This document shows positions 1-7,352 of a stretch of DNA of 33,922 nt, in pieces. Numbering within the stretch: the stretch's first letter is position 1; each line of letters begins with the position of its first letter. Below the pieces are notes generated by a model. The model worked only from the letters and a program-made list of their open reading frames with translations. It did not search any database and was not told where the DNA came from. The translations under genes and the position numbers were made by a program. The stretch spans positions 1 to 33,922 of the forward strand of contig JAHIVG010000040.1 of the NCBI GenBank assembly GCA_018816705.1, written 5' to 3'. The stretch is from Nanobdellota archaeon (GTDB lineage Archaea > Nanobdellota > Nanobdellia > Woesearchaeales > JAHIVG01).

Positions 1-1
1 A

Positions 2-292
2 GGCGCCCACGTAAAGGAGCTCCTTGCCAAGAAGGATGATTACCATTTCATCGAGATGATGGCCTGCCCAGGCGGCTGCATCTCAGGCGGCGGACAGCCC
101 CTGCCTGTGACCCAGGAGATAAAGCAGAAGCGCATGGACGCCATCTACCGTGAGGACGCGCGGCTGCCGCTCAGGAAGTCGCATGAGAACCCTGACGTGC
201 AGATGCTATACAAGGAATTCTTGGACCATCCCGGCAGCGAGAAGGCCCATAAGCTCTTGCACACTACCTACGGCAAGAGGAACAGGTTCTAG
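2..292 (+). CDS. hydA: [FeFe]-hydrogenase catalytic subunit, C-terminal end (partial)
   Basis: Only the last 96 residues are in the window; the frame is open from base 2. I see the H-cluster P3-type motif MACPGGCISGGGQP (two Cys of the active-site domain) preceded by YHFIEM. It is followed by a complete small-subunit-like tail (SHENPDVQMLYKEF, then AHKLLHTTYGKR), the Fe_hyd_SSU pattern. The enzyme makes or consumes H2 at an H-cluster. Because the SSU tail is present, this is not one of the stripped-down forms that lack it. The N-terminal FeS domains and redox partner are outside the window. Identity is firm; group and electron partner are unknown. Confidence 0.95.
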   Translation, partial: GAHVKELLAKKDDYHFIEMMACPGGCISGGGQPLPVTQEIKQKRMDAIYREDARLPLRKSHENPDVQMLYKEFLDHPGSEKAHKLLHTTYGKRNRF

Positions 293-343
293 TATTTAAA
301 TGGTGTAGTAAAACATAAATATCATTGCACATTTTTCTTTATC

Positions 344-808
344 ATGGAACACGATGATTCTCATTATCTTCTGAAACCGGATGAGTTCCTGGCCATAAAG
401 CCCGGCGAAGTGCTGATTTATATCCCAAAACTGCAGATTGCGAAAAGAGGGGTGGGGAGGATGCCGCCGCTCCAACAGATCGAGTTCAGATCCTCAAAAT
501 TGATGGATGATTATTGGGAAAAAGAATTCGGTGTTGATGTGACTGATTATTTCATCGCATTCTCAGAAGAGGGTGAAGAAGAGTACCAAAACATCAGAGA
601 CAAGATCAAAGACCCGCGTTTGAGATTGACTGTGGAGGATGTCAATCAAGGTGAATTCGACTTCCCTTGGAAGGAATGGCATTCTGAACAAGACAGAAAA
701 TTCTCTTACACTGGATTAGTCCTCGTTGATATGCCTATCCCAGACCATATGCAAAAGTTCCTTCCCAACGGATATCATGCTGGAATATTCTCAAGGGAGC
801 AAAGCTGA
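344..808 (+). CDS. hypothetical protein, 154 aa
   Basis: I do not recognise the family. It is a soluble, charged protein (acidic in the middle, EEGEEEY) with no membrane segment, signal peptide or Cys pair. Base composition is somewhat more AT-rich than the hydrogenase before it. A TATA-like ACATAAATAT about 27 bases upstream of the ATG suggests its own, nearly leaderless promoter rather than read-through. It ends 3 bases before the stop of a convergent broken gene. It could be accessory to the hydrogenase only by position; nothing in the sequence shows this. Confidence 0.6.
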   Translation: MEHDDSHYLLKPDEFLAIKPGEVLIYIPKLQIAKRGVGRMPPLQQIEFRSSKLMDDYWEKEFGVDVTDYFIAFSEEGEEEYQNIRDKIKDPRLRLTVEDVNQGEFDFPWKEWHSEQDRKFSYTGLVLVDMPIPDHMQKFLPNGYHAGIFSREQS

Positions 809-811
809 GAT

Positions 812-1380
812 TCACGGCAGGTTCTTGATTATGCTTTCCAGCGAGTCATAAAGCGGCCTTCCTGCGAGGTTGTTAAAGCCACCCCTTGACCTGAAGTTGG
901 ATTTGACTCTCTCGAACTCGCCGTCTTCCATCTCAGATGTGACCCGCAGGTAGAAGGGAGCCTTCCCGTTCCTGAACCTGGCGTCTTCAATGCTCCCTTG
1001 CACATAAAACGTGGCTGAGCCTTCCAGTGTCGCAGGTCCATGCTGAACATGTCAGCGAGATCCTTCCTGTCAGGCTTGGCTGATATGGTGGCTGACCAGC
1101 TTATGGTGTACCCGTTCACATCGCAGACTGAGCCGATGTCCACCTGCATCCTGTCCCGATTGTGCTCGTATTCCTCGCTCGGGATGTCTTTTATGCCTTC
1201 TCCTTGCGCAGGTACATCCGGGTGGTTGGGCACCTTACCCCTGAATGAGAACCTGTTTTTCCACCTGTTGCCACGTTCAAAACCGTGTTGAACATCCCCG
1301 TACCCGAATCTCTGTACAAGGTAGTCCTCGATCTCATGCATGAATGTGTATACACCTTTAGTTATAGACGCGTTTGTCAT
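812..1380 (-). pseudogene. hypothetical protein broken by a single -1 frameshift
   Basis: Two reverse-strand frames join into one sensible protein of about 188 aa. The upstream frame runs from ATG at 1380 to about 1024 (ending SMDLRHW). The downstream frame continues as EGSATFYVQGSIEDARFRN to a stop at 812. Past the join the upstream frame becomes Ser/Thr/Gly-rich nonsense. Re-reading one base in the CC/GG run at 1024-1025 restores the frame, so a one-base deletion (real, or a homopolymer error in assembly) is the simplest cause. The family is not recognised. The gene lies downstream of the HymD-like gene on the same strand, 49 bases away, with a CCCCC/GGGGG hairpin (1389-1404) between them. 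Confidence 0.6.
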
Positions 1381-1429
1381 GCCTTAATCCCCCAGGAAGG
1401 GGGGAGAATAAAGGGAAATAAAAAGGTTT

Positions 1430-1966
1430 CTAAAAGGCTTTCTTCACTGCCTGCACACTCAGCGCAGCTACTCCGCCGAGGATGGCTGTCGTCAGCTGTA
1501 TGATGCCCATCACGGTCGTGAACAATGCCGGAAGCACTCCTAGGCTGACCAGGATGTACGCAATGGTGAACAGGAACGCTGCTTTCACACCGCCTCCGAT
1601 GGCCAGGACCACCCATCTGTTCATGTTATGCTTCAGCCTCAGCCACTTGAACGCCATCACGAGGATCATGTTCCCTACCCAGATGAATGGTATCATGTAC
1701 AGCAGGAACACGGTGAACGGCCCGAATATAAGGCCCCGGCTCAAGACGCCAAGGCTGGGTGCGATGATCACAGGCAGCAATTTATAGCCCTTCAGGTTCA
1801 TCGCTGCCATGACGAGCGAAGCGTTCACCACTACCCCGACGAAAAGCTGCGGGTGCCCTAGTAAGAACGGGATGAAGAAGCACACCGCTGTATAGATCAC
1901 CATCTCGATGTTCTCGCGCACGAAACTGAGATCATATTCGGTCTTAGACCAAAAACCATAAGCCAT
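1430..1966 (-). CDS. HymD-like integral membrane protein
   Basis: The 178-aa protein has five or six hydrophobic segments covering nearly all of its length, with motifs such as FLLGHPQLFVGVVVN, LKGYKLLP and LIFGPFTVFLLYMIPFIWVGN. From memory these match the small membrane proteins annotated as HymD or 'iron hydrogenase' near [FeFe]-hydrogenases. They contain no FeS ligands, and their role is unproven (an ECF-S-like fold is one possibility). Start chosen at ATG 1966: GAGGTGAT lies just upstream on the reverse strand, whereas the longer reading frame has no such site. Proximity to the hydrogenase end at 292 supports a link, although the two genes face each other across two others. Confidence 0.6.
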   Translation of the reverse strand: MAYGFWSKTEYDLSFVRENIEMVIYTAVCFFIPFLLGHPQLFVGVVVNASLVMAAMNLKGYKLLPVIIAPSLGVLSRGLIFGPFTVFLLYMIPFIWVGNMILVMAFKWLRLKHNMNRWVVLAIGGGVKAAFLFTIAYILVSLGVLPALFTTVMGIIQLTTAILGGVAALSVQAVKKAF

Positions 1967-2000
1967 GATAATCACCTCTTCATCCAAAATCCGTCATCCT

Positions 2001-2010
2001 GATTTATATA
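2001..2010 (-). promoter_or_regulatory. TATA box for the HymD-like gene
   Basis: On the reverse strand the sequence reads TATATAAATC. A start of transcription about 25 bases on would fall near 1978, leaving a short leader with the GAGGTGAT ribosome site before ATG 1966. Confidence 0.55.
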
Positions 2011-2030
2011 GTTTTGCATAGGAAAAACAG

Positions 2031-2065
2031 TGTATAGCTAGTGACATATGTCACTTCGCTATACA
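2031..2065. promoter_or_regulatory. bipartite palindrome between divergent promoters (candidate operator)
   Basis: A perfect 16-bp palindrome AGTGACATATGTCACT (2040-2055) is nested inside a second inverted repeat, TGTATAGC (2031-2038) and GCTATACA (2058-2065). Its centre (2047.5) is equally far (37.5 bp) from the TATA box of the HymD-like gene (2001-2010) and that of the uL1 operon (2085-2093). This spacing fits a dimeric regulator controlling both directions. A hairpin in RNA is less likely because neither predicted transcript includes it. Confidence 0.6.
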
Positions 2066-2084
2066 AAGTAACAAAAACAGTAAC

Positions 2085-2093
2085 CTTTATAAA
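2085..2093 (+). promoter_or_regulatory. TATA box for the uL1-uL10-L12 operon
   Basis: CTTTATAAA preceded by AGTAAC. Transcription would begin near 2117, giving a leader of about 40 bases that contains a strong ribosome site (GGAGGGTAGAGG) before the uL1 ATG at 2159. A leader is unusual here, since many genes in this window look leaderless. Confidence 0.55.
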
Positions 2094-2158
2094 CCCCTCT
2101 CGGCTCCCCAGCTTTAGATCCCGTACACTACTAAGACTTGGTAGGAGGGTAGAGGGCA

Positions 2159-2806
2159 ATGGAAAAAGCTAAGATCTCGGATGCCCTGCAGAAGGTCAGG
2201 CAGAAGAAGTGCAACTTCAAGCAGAGCATAGACATAGTCATAAACCTCAAGAACATCGACCAGAAGAAGGACGGTGAGAAGCTCGACTTCTTTGTCCAGC
2301 TGCATTACCCCAAAGGCAAGCCTGCCAAGGTCTGCGCCCTGGTCGGCCCAGAGCTGTATGAGCAGGCCAAGAAGGAATGCGCTACAGCCATAGTCGTAGA
2401 TGACTTCCCGAAGTATCAGAAGGACAAGCGCCTGGTCAAGCAATTGGCGAGGAAGCACGACTTCTTCATCGCACAGGCCACGATAATGCCCAAGGTGGCA
2501 ACAGTCTTCGGCCGTGTCCTCGGCCCCAAAGGTAAGATGCCCAATCCCAAGGCAGGCTGTGTCGTGCCACCGAATGCCAATCTCAAGCAGGTCATCCCAA
2601 GGCTCAACAATCTCGTAAGGCTCAATGCAAAGAAGGAGAAGATATTCAGCTGCTCCGTCGGCATGGAGGAAGGCAAGGACGAGGAGATAATCGACAACAT
2701 CATGACCGTCTACAACCAGGCGGTGCATCACCTGCCTAATGAGAAGCAGAACATCGGGTCGGTCTACCTCAAGCTGACCATGAGCAAGCCGGAGAGGATT
2801 GATTAA
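2159..2806 (+). CDS. rpl1: 50S ribosomal protein L1 (uL1)
   Basis: A 215-aa archaeal uL1 that binds 23S rRNA at the mobile L1 stalk near the E site. The family pattern is clear: FVQLHYPKGKPAKVCALVG, then the central FGRVLGPKGKMPNPKAGCVV and a C-terminal VGSVYLKLTMSKP. The length is usual for archaea. It starts the stalk operon, with uL10 beginning one base after its stop. In several archaea uL1 represses its own mRNA. I see no clear copy of that site, but the leader is short and Shine-Dalgarno rich. uL11, often just upstream, is missing here. Confidence 0.95.
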   Translation: MEKAKISDALQKVRQKKCNFKQSIDIVINLKNIDQKKDGEKLDFFVQLHYPKGKPAKVCALVGPELYEQAKKECATAIVVDDFPKYQKDKRLVKQLARKHDFFIAQATIMPKVATVFGRVLGPKGKMPNPKAGCVVPPNANLKQVIPRLNNLVRLNAKKEKIFSCSVGMEEGKDEEIIDNIMTVYNQAVHHLPNEKQNIGSVYLKLTMSKPERID

Positions 2807-2807
2807 G

Positions 2808-4310
2808 ATGGCGCACGTCTCAGATGAGAAGAAGAGGATCGTGGCTGAGTTCGTCAAGCTCCTCTTAGAATATCCTAACATCGGCGTGCTTGACATGGAG
2901 AACCTGCCTGCCAAGCAGCTGCAGACTATGCGCCACACCCTCAGGGATAAGATCTTAATGAAGATGACCAAGCGCAGGCTGATGAAGCTTGCATTTGACG
3001 AGGCTGAGAAGAAGAAGCCTGGCATCTCGAAGATGATGGGATTCACCAAAGGCATGCCAGCCCTGCTCTTCAGCTGCGAGAACCCTTTCAAGCTCTACAA
3101 GTTCCTGCAGAAGAACAAGAGCCCTGCTCCTGCCAAGGCAGGACAGACCGCTCCCAAGGACATAATCATACCTGCAGGGCCTACGCCCTTCGCCCCAGGA
3201 CCTGTAATAGGAGAGCTGGGCCAGTTCCGCATCAAGACGGGAGTAGAAGCCAACAAGGTCGTGATAAAGCAGGATTCCACTGTGGCCAAGGAGGGTGAGA
3301 AGATCACCCCGAAGCTCGCAGAGCTCCTCACAAGGCTTAACATCTTGCCTATGGAAGTAGGATTGGACCTGGTAGCGGTCTATGAGGACGGCGAGATAAT
3401 CACAAAGGATGTCCTGGCAGTGGACGAGGACAAGTACATCGCTGACCTCGGACAGGCAGGACTGTGGGCGCTCAACCTCGCTATCGAGTCAGGCTATGCA
3501 TCCAAAGACACGATCGAACTGCTGCTGAGCAAGGCACATGGCGACGCAAAGGCCATTGGTAGAGAGGCAAACATCCTCGCGGACGAGCTCGTCGGCGAAC
3601 TGATGGGCAAGGCTGACTCCTCTGCCAAAGCGTTGGCAGCAGAGCTTAACATTGAAACAACAGAGGCACCGCCTGAAGAAAAAGCCGCTGAGCCGGAAAA
3701 GCCTGAGGAAAAGGAACCCGAGCCTGCTGAGACTCCTAAAGAGGAACCCGCCGAAGAAGCCCCGAAGGAAGCAGAAGAATCTGAAGAGCCTGCTCCAGAG
3801 GAGGTAGCTGAAGAAGAACCAGAAGAGCAGAAGGAACCCGAGGCACCGGCTGAAGAGCCTAAAAAGGAAGAAGATAAACAGCCTGTAGAGGATCCTGCTC
3901 AGCCCGATCCAGAGCCACCTGTAGAAGAACATAAGGAAGAGGCGAAGCCTGAGGAACCACCAAAAAAAGAGAAAGTCGAGGAACATCCAAAGGAAGAAGA
4001 GAAGGTTGAGGAAGCTGAGCCTCCAGCAGAAGAGCCTGCCGAGGAAAAACCTGAGGAGCCGCCTGAAGAGGAAAAAGCTGAGGAAGAACCCGAGGCCGCA
4101 GAAGAACCTGAACTAGAAGAGCCGGCTGAGGAGAAAGTCGCTGAGGATGAAAAAGCCGAAGCTGAGAAGGTTGAAGAGATACCCGAGAAGAAGATTGACG
4201 CTCAAACTGAATCAAAGATCAATAGCAATGTAGACAAGCTACTTGCGAAGACGAAAGCGTTCGCCGACGGGAAGATTCCCAAGGCGGATGACCTGCTTAA
4301 GGAGGGATGA
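2808..4310 (+). CDS. rpl10: 50S ribosomal protein L10 / P0 (uL10) with a very long acidic tail
   Basis: 500 aa; archaeal uL10 is usually about 280-340. Residues 1-110 are the rRNA-binding domain ([19 protein letters not shown]), followed by the archaeal insertion ([19 protein letters not shown]) and the helices that hold L12 dimers, to about 280. Residues about 283-460 are almost entirely Glu, Pro, Lys and Ala in EEPAEE/PEEK-like units. The last 40 residues ([16 protein letters not shown]...) are ordinary but lack the GLG-LF end shared by P-proteins in many archaea. The ATG at 2808 follows the uL1 stop directly; a TTG nine bases earlier is less likely. The tail is probably disordered; its role is unknown. 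Confidence 0.93.
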   Translation: MAHVSDEKKRIVAEFVKLLLEYPNIGVLDMENLPAKQLQTMRHTLRDKILMKMTKRRLMKLAFDEAEKKKPGISKMMGFTKGMPALLFSCENPFKLYKFLQKNKSPAPAKAGQTAPKDIIIPAGPTPFAPGPVIGELGQFRIKTGVEANKVVIKQDSTVAKEGEKITPKLAELLTRLNILPMEVGLDLVAVYEDGEIITKDVLAVDEDKYIADLGQAGLWALNLAIESGYASKDTIELLLSKAHGDAKAIGREANILADELVGELMGKADSSAKALAAELNIETTEAPPEEKAAEPEKPEEKEPEPAETPKEEPAEEAPKEAEESEEPAPEEVAEEEPEEQKEPEAPAEEPKKEEDKQPVEDPAQPDPEPPVEEHKEEAKPEEPPKKEKVEEHPKEEEKVEEAEPPAEEPAEEKPEEPPEEEKAEEEPEAAEEPELEEPAEEKVAEDEKAEAEKVEEIPEKKIDAQTESKINSNVDKLLAKTKAFADGKIPKADDLLKEG

Positions 4311-4312
4311 AG

Positions 4313-4618
4313 ATGGAATATATCTATGCAGCAATGCTCTTGCACAAGGCCGGACAACAGATCAACGAGGACGGAGTCAAGAAGGTCCTTGAGGCAGCTG
4401 GCGCAAAGCCGGATGCCAGTAGGATCAAGGCGTTGGTCGCTGCCTTGGACGGAGTGAATATAGAAGAAGCAATCCAGAAGGCTGTTATCGCCCCTGTGGC
4501 TGCTGCCCCGGCTGAGGCCTCTAAAGAGAAGCCGAAAGAGGAGAAGAAAGAGGACCCGGCCGAGGACAAGAAGCGCGAGGAGCAGGCGGCTGCTGGATTA
4601 GGAGCACTATTTGGTTGA
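4313..4618 (+). CDS. rpl12: 50S ribosomal protein P1 / L12
   Basis: 101 aa from ATG 4313. It forms the N-terminal helical dimerisation domain ([14 protein letters not shown], then a motif like [10 protein letters not shown]), an Ala-rich hinge, a charged Lys/Glu stretch and the conserved factor-binding end GLGALFG. Dimers attach to uL10 helices and recruit elongation factors. Start: GGAGGG at 4301-4306 has proper spacing to ATG 4313 but is too close to ATG 4307. The gene is translationally coupled to uL10, whose TGA is at 4308-4310. Unlike uL10 in this window, it keeps the canonical P-protein terminus. Confidence 0.93.
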   Translation: MEYIYAAMLLHKAGQQINEDGVKKVLEAAGAKPDASRIKALVAALDGVNIEEAIQKAVIAPVAAAPAEASKEKPKEEKKEDPAEDKKREEQAAAGLGALFG

Positions 4619-4619
4619 A

Positions 4620-5657
4620 ATGCTGACAAAGGAAGAGACAGAAAAGATATTTGAGGAGCTCGAGAGGATCCGTAAGGAGACCGCTGTGCTGAAGGAACAG
4701 CTGAGCCAGATCAACGAGGAGAAAGAGCACTGGTTCGAGAAGAAGGAAAGCATCAGCACCGAGATCAGGGACAAGATCAGCACGATAAAGAAGGCCAAGC
4801 AACAGCGCAATTCCCTGACCAGGAAGGTCTCGGAGCTCAAGGAGCTGAGGAAGAAGCTCAATGACCAGATCAAAGAGAAGATTGATGTCATCAAGGATCT
4901 GAACAAGGAGAAGAAAGAGGTCCAGAAGAAGCACAACATTAAGAAGGACCCTGTAATTCTGCGTCGTGAGATCGAAAAGCTAGATCTCAGCATAGAGACT
5001 GAAGCCGTGTCCTTCCAGCGCGAGAAGGAGATAATGAAGAAGATAAATGAGCTGAAGAAGCAGCTGAAAGACTCGGAAGAGGTCAGTGGTGTCTGGACCA
5101 AGATACACGAGCTCTCCAAGGAGATAGACGAGCTCAAGCAGAAGGCGACCGACGAGCACCGCAAGGTGCAGAACATAGCCAAGGAGTCTCAGAACCAGCA
5201 CGAGCTGATGCTGGAGCTATCCAAGGACATCGATGACATCAAGGCCAAGGAGGAGGAGTATTACAAGAAGTTCTTCGAGCTCAAGCAGAAGTTCGTCGAG
5301 CTGAACACTAAGCTCAAGGAACTACAGTCAAAGGCCAGGGAGATGTATCAGAAGCTTGATGCTGACAAGACAGAGCATAAGGAGCAGAAGAAGGTCGAGG
5401 AGGAGAAGACCCTGGCTGAGAAGCAGGAGGAGGTCTCGGAGAAGATAAAGAAACGCAAGAAGCTCACCACAGAGGACCTCCTGGTTTTCCAGGTCAGCGA
5501 GACCAGGATGAAGAATAAAAGGAAAGGCAAGAAGAAAGAAGAGAGTAAGAAAGAGTATGTGGATGAAGACGATATAGAAGAACCGCAGGAAGAAAGCGGA
5601 CCAGCTGATGAAGATGGACCTGATGGATCAGGTGAAATGACAGAGAATACTGAATGA
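4620..5657 (+). CDS. long coiled-coil protein downstream of the stalk operon
   Basis: 345 aa, almost wholly heptad-like Glu/Lys/Leu/Ile coiled coil from about residue 5 to 285, then a basic patch (KNKRKGKKKEE) and an acidic tail of about 35 residues. There is no signal peptide or membrane segment. Archaea encode a family of cytoplasmic coiled-coil proteins of this kind, often near translation genes; the function is unknown to me. ATG 4620 is two bases after the L12 stop, so it is probably cotranscribed. A TTG at 4611 with AGGAG six bases upstream is a real alternative start. Its stop directly abuts that of convergent rps27ae (joined as TGATCA). Confidence 0.75.
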   Translation: MLTKEETEKIFEELERIRKETAVLKEQLSQINEEKEHWFEKKESISTEIRDKISTIKKAKQQRNSLTRKVSELKELRKKLNDQIKEKIDVIKDLNKEKKEVQKKHNIKKDPVILRREIEKLDLSIETEAVSFQREKEIMKKINELKKQLKDSEEVSGVWTKIHELSKEIDELKQKATDEHRKVQNIAKESQNQHELMLELSKDIDDIKAKEEEYYKKFFELKQKFVELNTKLKELQSKAREMYQKLDADKTEHKEQKKVEEEKTLAEKQEEVSEKIKKRKKLTTEDLLVFQVSETRMKNKRKGKKKEESKKEYVDEDDIEEPQEESGPADEDGPDGSGEMTENTE

Positions 5658-5867
5658 TCACTTCTCTTCCTTGACGAATTCTGTGTACTGGCACTTGCCG
5701 CACGTGAGCCTGTTTGCGTGCTTGGCCATGAAGACGCCCTGGCCGCACTTGGGGCAGAACTTGTTCTCCCGCTTCAGGCCCTCACCTTCAGCTTTGTAGC
5801 TCTTATAGAGGTTGACGGGTTTCTTGGGCTTCTTCACCTTCTTATCCTTTTTTCTGCCTTTTCCCAT
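5658..5867 (-). CDS. rps27ae: 30S ribosomal protein S27ae (eS31)
   Basis: 69 aa. The N-terminus is Lys-rich ([15 protein letters not shown]), then one zinc ribbon: [22 protein letters not shown], with Cys pairs about 17 residues apart. This matches archaeal eS31, which sits on the 30S head/beak; in eukaryotes it is fused to ubiquitin. It is the last gene of the PIN-rpo7-spt4-rps24e-rps27ae operon and begins two bases after rps24e ends, an arrangement conserved across archaea. Confidence 0.93.
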   Translation of the reverse strand: MGKGRKKDKKVKKPKKPVNLYKSYKAEGEGLKRENKFCPKCGQGVFMAKHANRLTCGKCQYTEFVKEEK

Positions 5868-5869
5868 CC

Positions 5870-6199
5870 TTACTTCTTCTCCTCGGCTTTTCCATCTTCC
5901 TTCTCAGGCTTCTCTTCAGCGCCCTTCTTCAACCCCTTGTCCCGGGTCTTCAGGTATTCGGGCTCGTACTTTTCCATGGCACCCTTGTCCATGTAGACAT
6001 TTGCCCTCACCTTGGCTTGCTGGAAACCGAACTTCATCTTGATGATCTTGATGACTATGTTCTCGTTCTTCATCTGGTCTGACAGGGCTTTCTTCACTTC
6101 TTTCCTCGACGGTGTCTCCTTGTCAAATGTCAGTTCTGCCTCTATCTCCTTCCTCTGCATGAGGGGATTGTCATTTTCATCAGTGATTGTCAGATTCAT
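5870..6199 (-). CDS. rps24e: 30S ribosomal protein S24e (eS24)
   Basis: 109 aa. It has the eS24 pattern: a beta-strand start with [14 protein letters not shown]-like sequence (here [16 protein letters not shown]), [10 protein letters not shown], then a strand with [15 protein letters not shown] and a helical Lys-rich end. The final 20 residues are a Lys/Glu tail ([15 protein letters not shown]), again longer and more charged than typical. It starts one base after spt4 ends, so translation is probably coupled. It is a component of the small subunit body. Confidence 0.92.
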   Translation of the reverse strand: MNLTITDENDNPLMQRKEIEAELTFDKETPSRKEVKKALSDQMKNENIVIKIIKMKFGFQQAKVRANVYMDKGAMEKYEPEYLKTRDKGLKKGAEEKPEKEDGKAEEKK

Positions 6200-6200
6200 A

Positions 6201-6386
6201 TTATCTTACCTTTATGGCATATTCGCCTTTCACAGTGATCTTGATCTTCTTGCTTATCTCAGAATGATCCGGCTCAAGGATGGAGACGCGGCCTTCCCAG
6301 TTCGTGCTTCCCTGGTCTGACTTGCATGCAGGGCACTTGACGCCTTCGTAAAGGTACTTGCACCGCCTGCATGCTTTCTTCTTCAT
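6201..6386 (-). CDS. spt4: transcription elongation factor Spt4 (RpoE2)
   Basis: 61 aa from ATG 6386. The zinc finger is CRRC (residues 5-8) and CPAC (about 19-22), followed by the conserved TNWEGRVSILEPDHSEISKKI and GEYAIKVR end. Spt4 pairs with Spt5/NusG to close the RNA polymerase clamp for processive elongation. A longer frame reaching upstream has no family match and overlaps rpo7 too far. The ATG chosen gives a 4-base overlap with the end of rpo7. Confidence 0.93.
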   Translation of the reverse strand: MKKKACRRCKYLYEGVKCPACKSDQGSTNWEGRVSILEPDHSEISKKIKITVKGEYAIKVR

Positions 6387-6925
6387 TTTTTGTCCTCTAA
6401 CCAGTCTAACCGTCCGAGGCCGGGCTGCCTCATTGTCAGTCCCAGCTTGGGATTGTTCAGCTCCTTGAAGCTCACTGCGATTATCCTTGCCCTGCACAAG
6501 TCTCCTACCCTCAGCGTTTTCTTGCTCTCCTTGCCGCTCAAGGTCTTCTCCTTGCTGAAGGACACGAAGTCGTCCATTGTCTGTGAGACGTGTATCATGC
6601 CTTCTATGGGCCCTAAACTCATGAACGCTCCGAAGTCTGCTATGTCCCTTATCTTGCCCAGCACCACTTCCTGCAGCTCGGGCTTGAAGGTGAGCAGCTC
6701 AAACTTTGTCTCATAGTAGGGTGCGCCATCGCCTGGTATGATTATGCCTTCCTGGACCTCTTTCACCTTAGAGACACCTATGACGATGCCCAGCTCCTTG
6801 GAGATGTAGCCGTCGTAATCGTGCTTCACCCTCTCCAAGAGCGCTTCTTCCACCGGCTTGTCGAACAAGTTCGGCGGAACCCTTATATGGTCCTTGACTT
6901 CGATTCTGAAAAACAAATCATTCAC
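6383..6925 (-). CDS. rpo7: DNA-directed RNA polymerase subunit Rpo7 (RpoE1)
   Basis: 180 aa. The N-terminal tip domain (FFRIEVKDHIRVPPNLF) is followed by an S1/OB domain from about residue 82 (VLGKIRDIADFGAFMSLGPIEGMIHVSQ). Together with Rpo4 it forms the RNA polymerase stalk that binds nascent RNA and helps open the promoter. Length and domain order are those of the family. It overlaps the PIN gene by 8 bases and spt4 by 4. rpo4 is not in the window, as is usual in archaea. Confidence 0.95.
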   Translation of the reverse strand: MNDLFFRIEVKDHIRVPPNLFDKPVEEALLERVKHDYDGYISKELGIVIGVSKVKEVQEGIIIPGDGAPYYETKFELLTFKPELQEVVLGKIRDIADFGAFMSLGPIEGMIHVSQTMDDFVSFSKEKTLSGKESKKTLRVGDLCRARIIAVSFKELNNPKLGLTMRQPGLGRLDWLEDKK

Positions 6926-7304
6926 CCATGATCCTAAAGTGGCTCTTCTGCCGCAGCACCATGTATCTCTTCAGTTTCTTCTGCAATCCTCTGTCCTGCG
7001 TGGCCACAAGATAACCCTTCTTTGAATAGTCCTCGAGAAGGGCATCGACTTGAGGTGGTTCGCCACCCTTTTTAATATTTTCTGTTTTTAAAGCGGTTAT
7101 CCCCCCTTTTTCCAGTATGAGCTTGGCCAGCAGCGCGGAGTCCCTCTGCTTCCCTTTCTGCTCAATTATGATCTTGTCCAGCTCTTCCAGGCTCCTGTCT
7201 AGTATGTAAAGCTTGCCGGCAGCAGTCTTCCCTATCTCACTGACGATGTCCACCCCGAGCTGCCCCGGCATCAACAGCACATTAGTGTCCAGGAGGATTT
7301 TCAT
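6918..7304 (-). CDS. PIN-domain protein of the Fcf1/Utp24-like archaeal family
   Basis: 128 aa. Start at ATG 7304 gives the canonical PIN opening MKILLDTNVLLMPGQ (first catalytic Asp), with later acidic positions in LDRSLEELDKI, DALLEDY and TQDRGLQ. Gene order (PIN directly before rpo7, spt4 and rps24e) is that of the archaeal COG1412-type protein, related to the nuclease Fcf1/Utp24 of 18S rRNA processing. A role in rRNA processing is therefore plausible but not shown. The translation initiation factor aIF2 gamma gene, which often precedes it in other archaea, is absent. No antitoxin partner is seen, which argues against a VapC toxin. Confidence 0.8.
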   Translation of the reverse strand: MKILLDTNVLLMPGQLGVDIVSEIGKTAAGKLYILDRSLEELDKIIIEQKGKQRDSALLAKLILEKGGITALKTENIKKGGEPPQVDALLEDYSKKGYLVATQDRGLQKKLKRYMVLRQKSHFRIMGE

Positions 7305-7352
7305 GGCTAATAGGATAAAGGCAACCCTTTTTAAACTTTTCAATCCACACTA

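Noticed and set aside
2114-3091. 325-aa reverse-strand ORF across uL1 and uL10
   Set aside because: It is antisense to two clear ribosomal genes, has a low-complexity Leu/Asp-rich translation and no family pattern.
3489-3986. 165-aa Phe/Leu/Arg-rich reverse ORF opposite the uL10 tail
   Set aside because: An artefact of GAA/GAG repeats read backwards as TTC/CTC.
6201-6497. 98-aa reading of Spt4 with an N-terminal extension
   Set aside because: The extension is in another frame of rpo7 and has no similarity to Spt4; ATG 6386 gives the normal length.
6918-7304. VapC-type toxin interpretation of the PIN protein
   Set aside because: No antitoxin gene is adjacent, and the gene order with rpo7-spt4 is a conserved housekeeping context.
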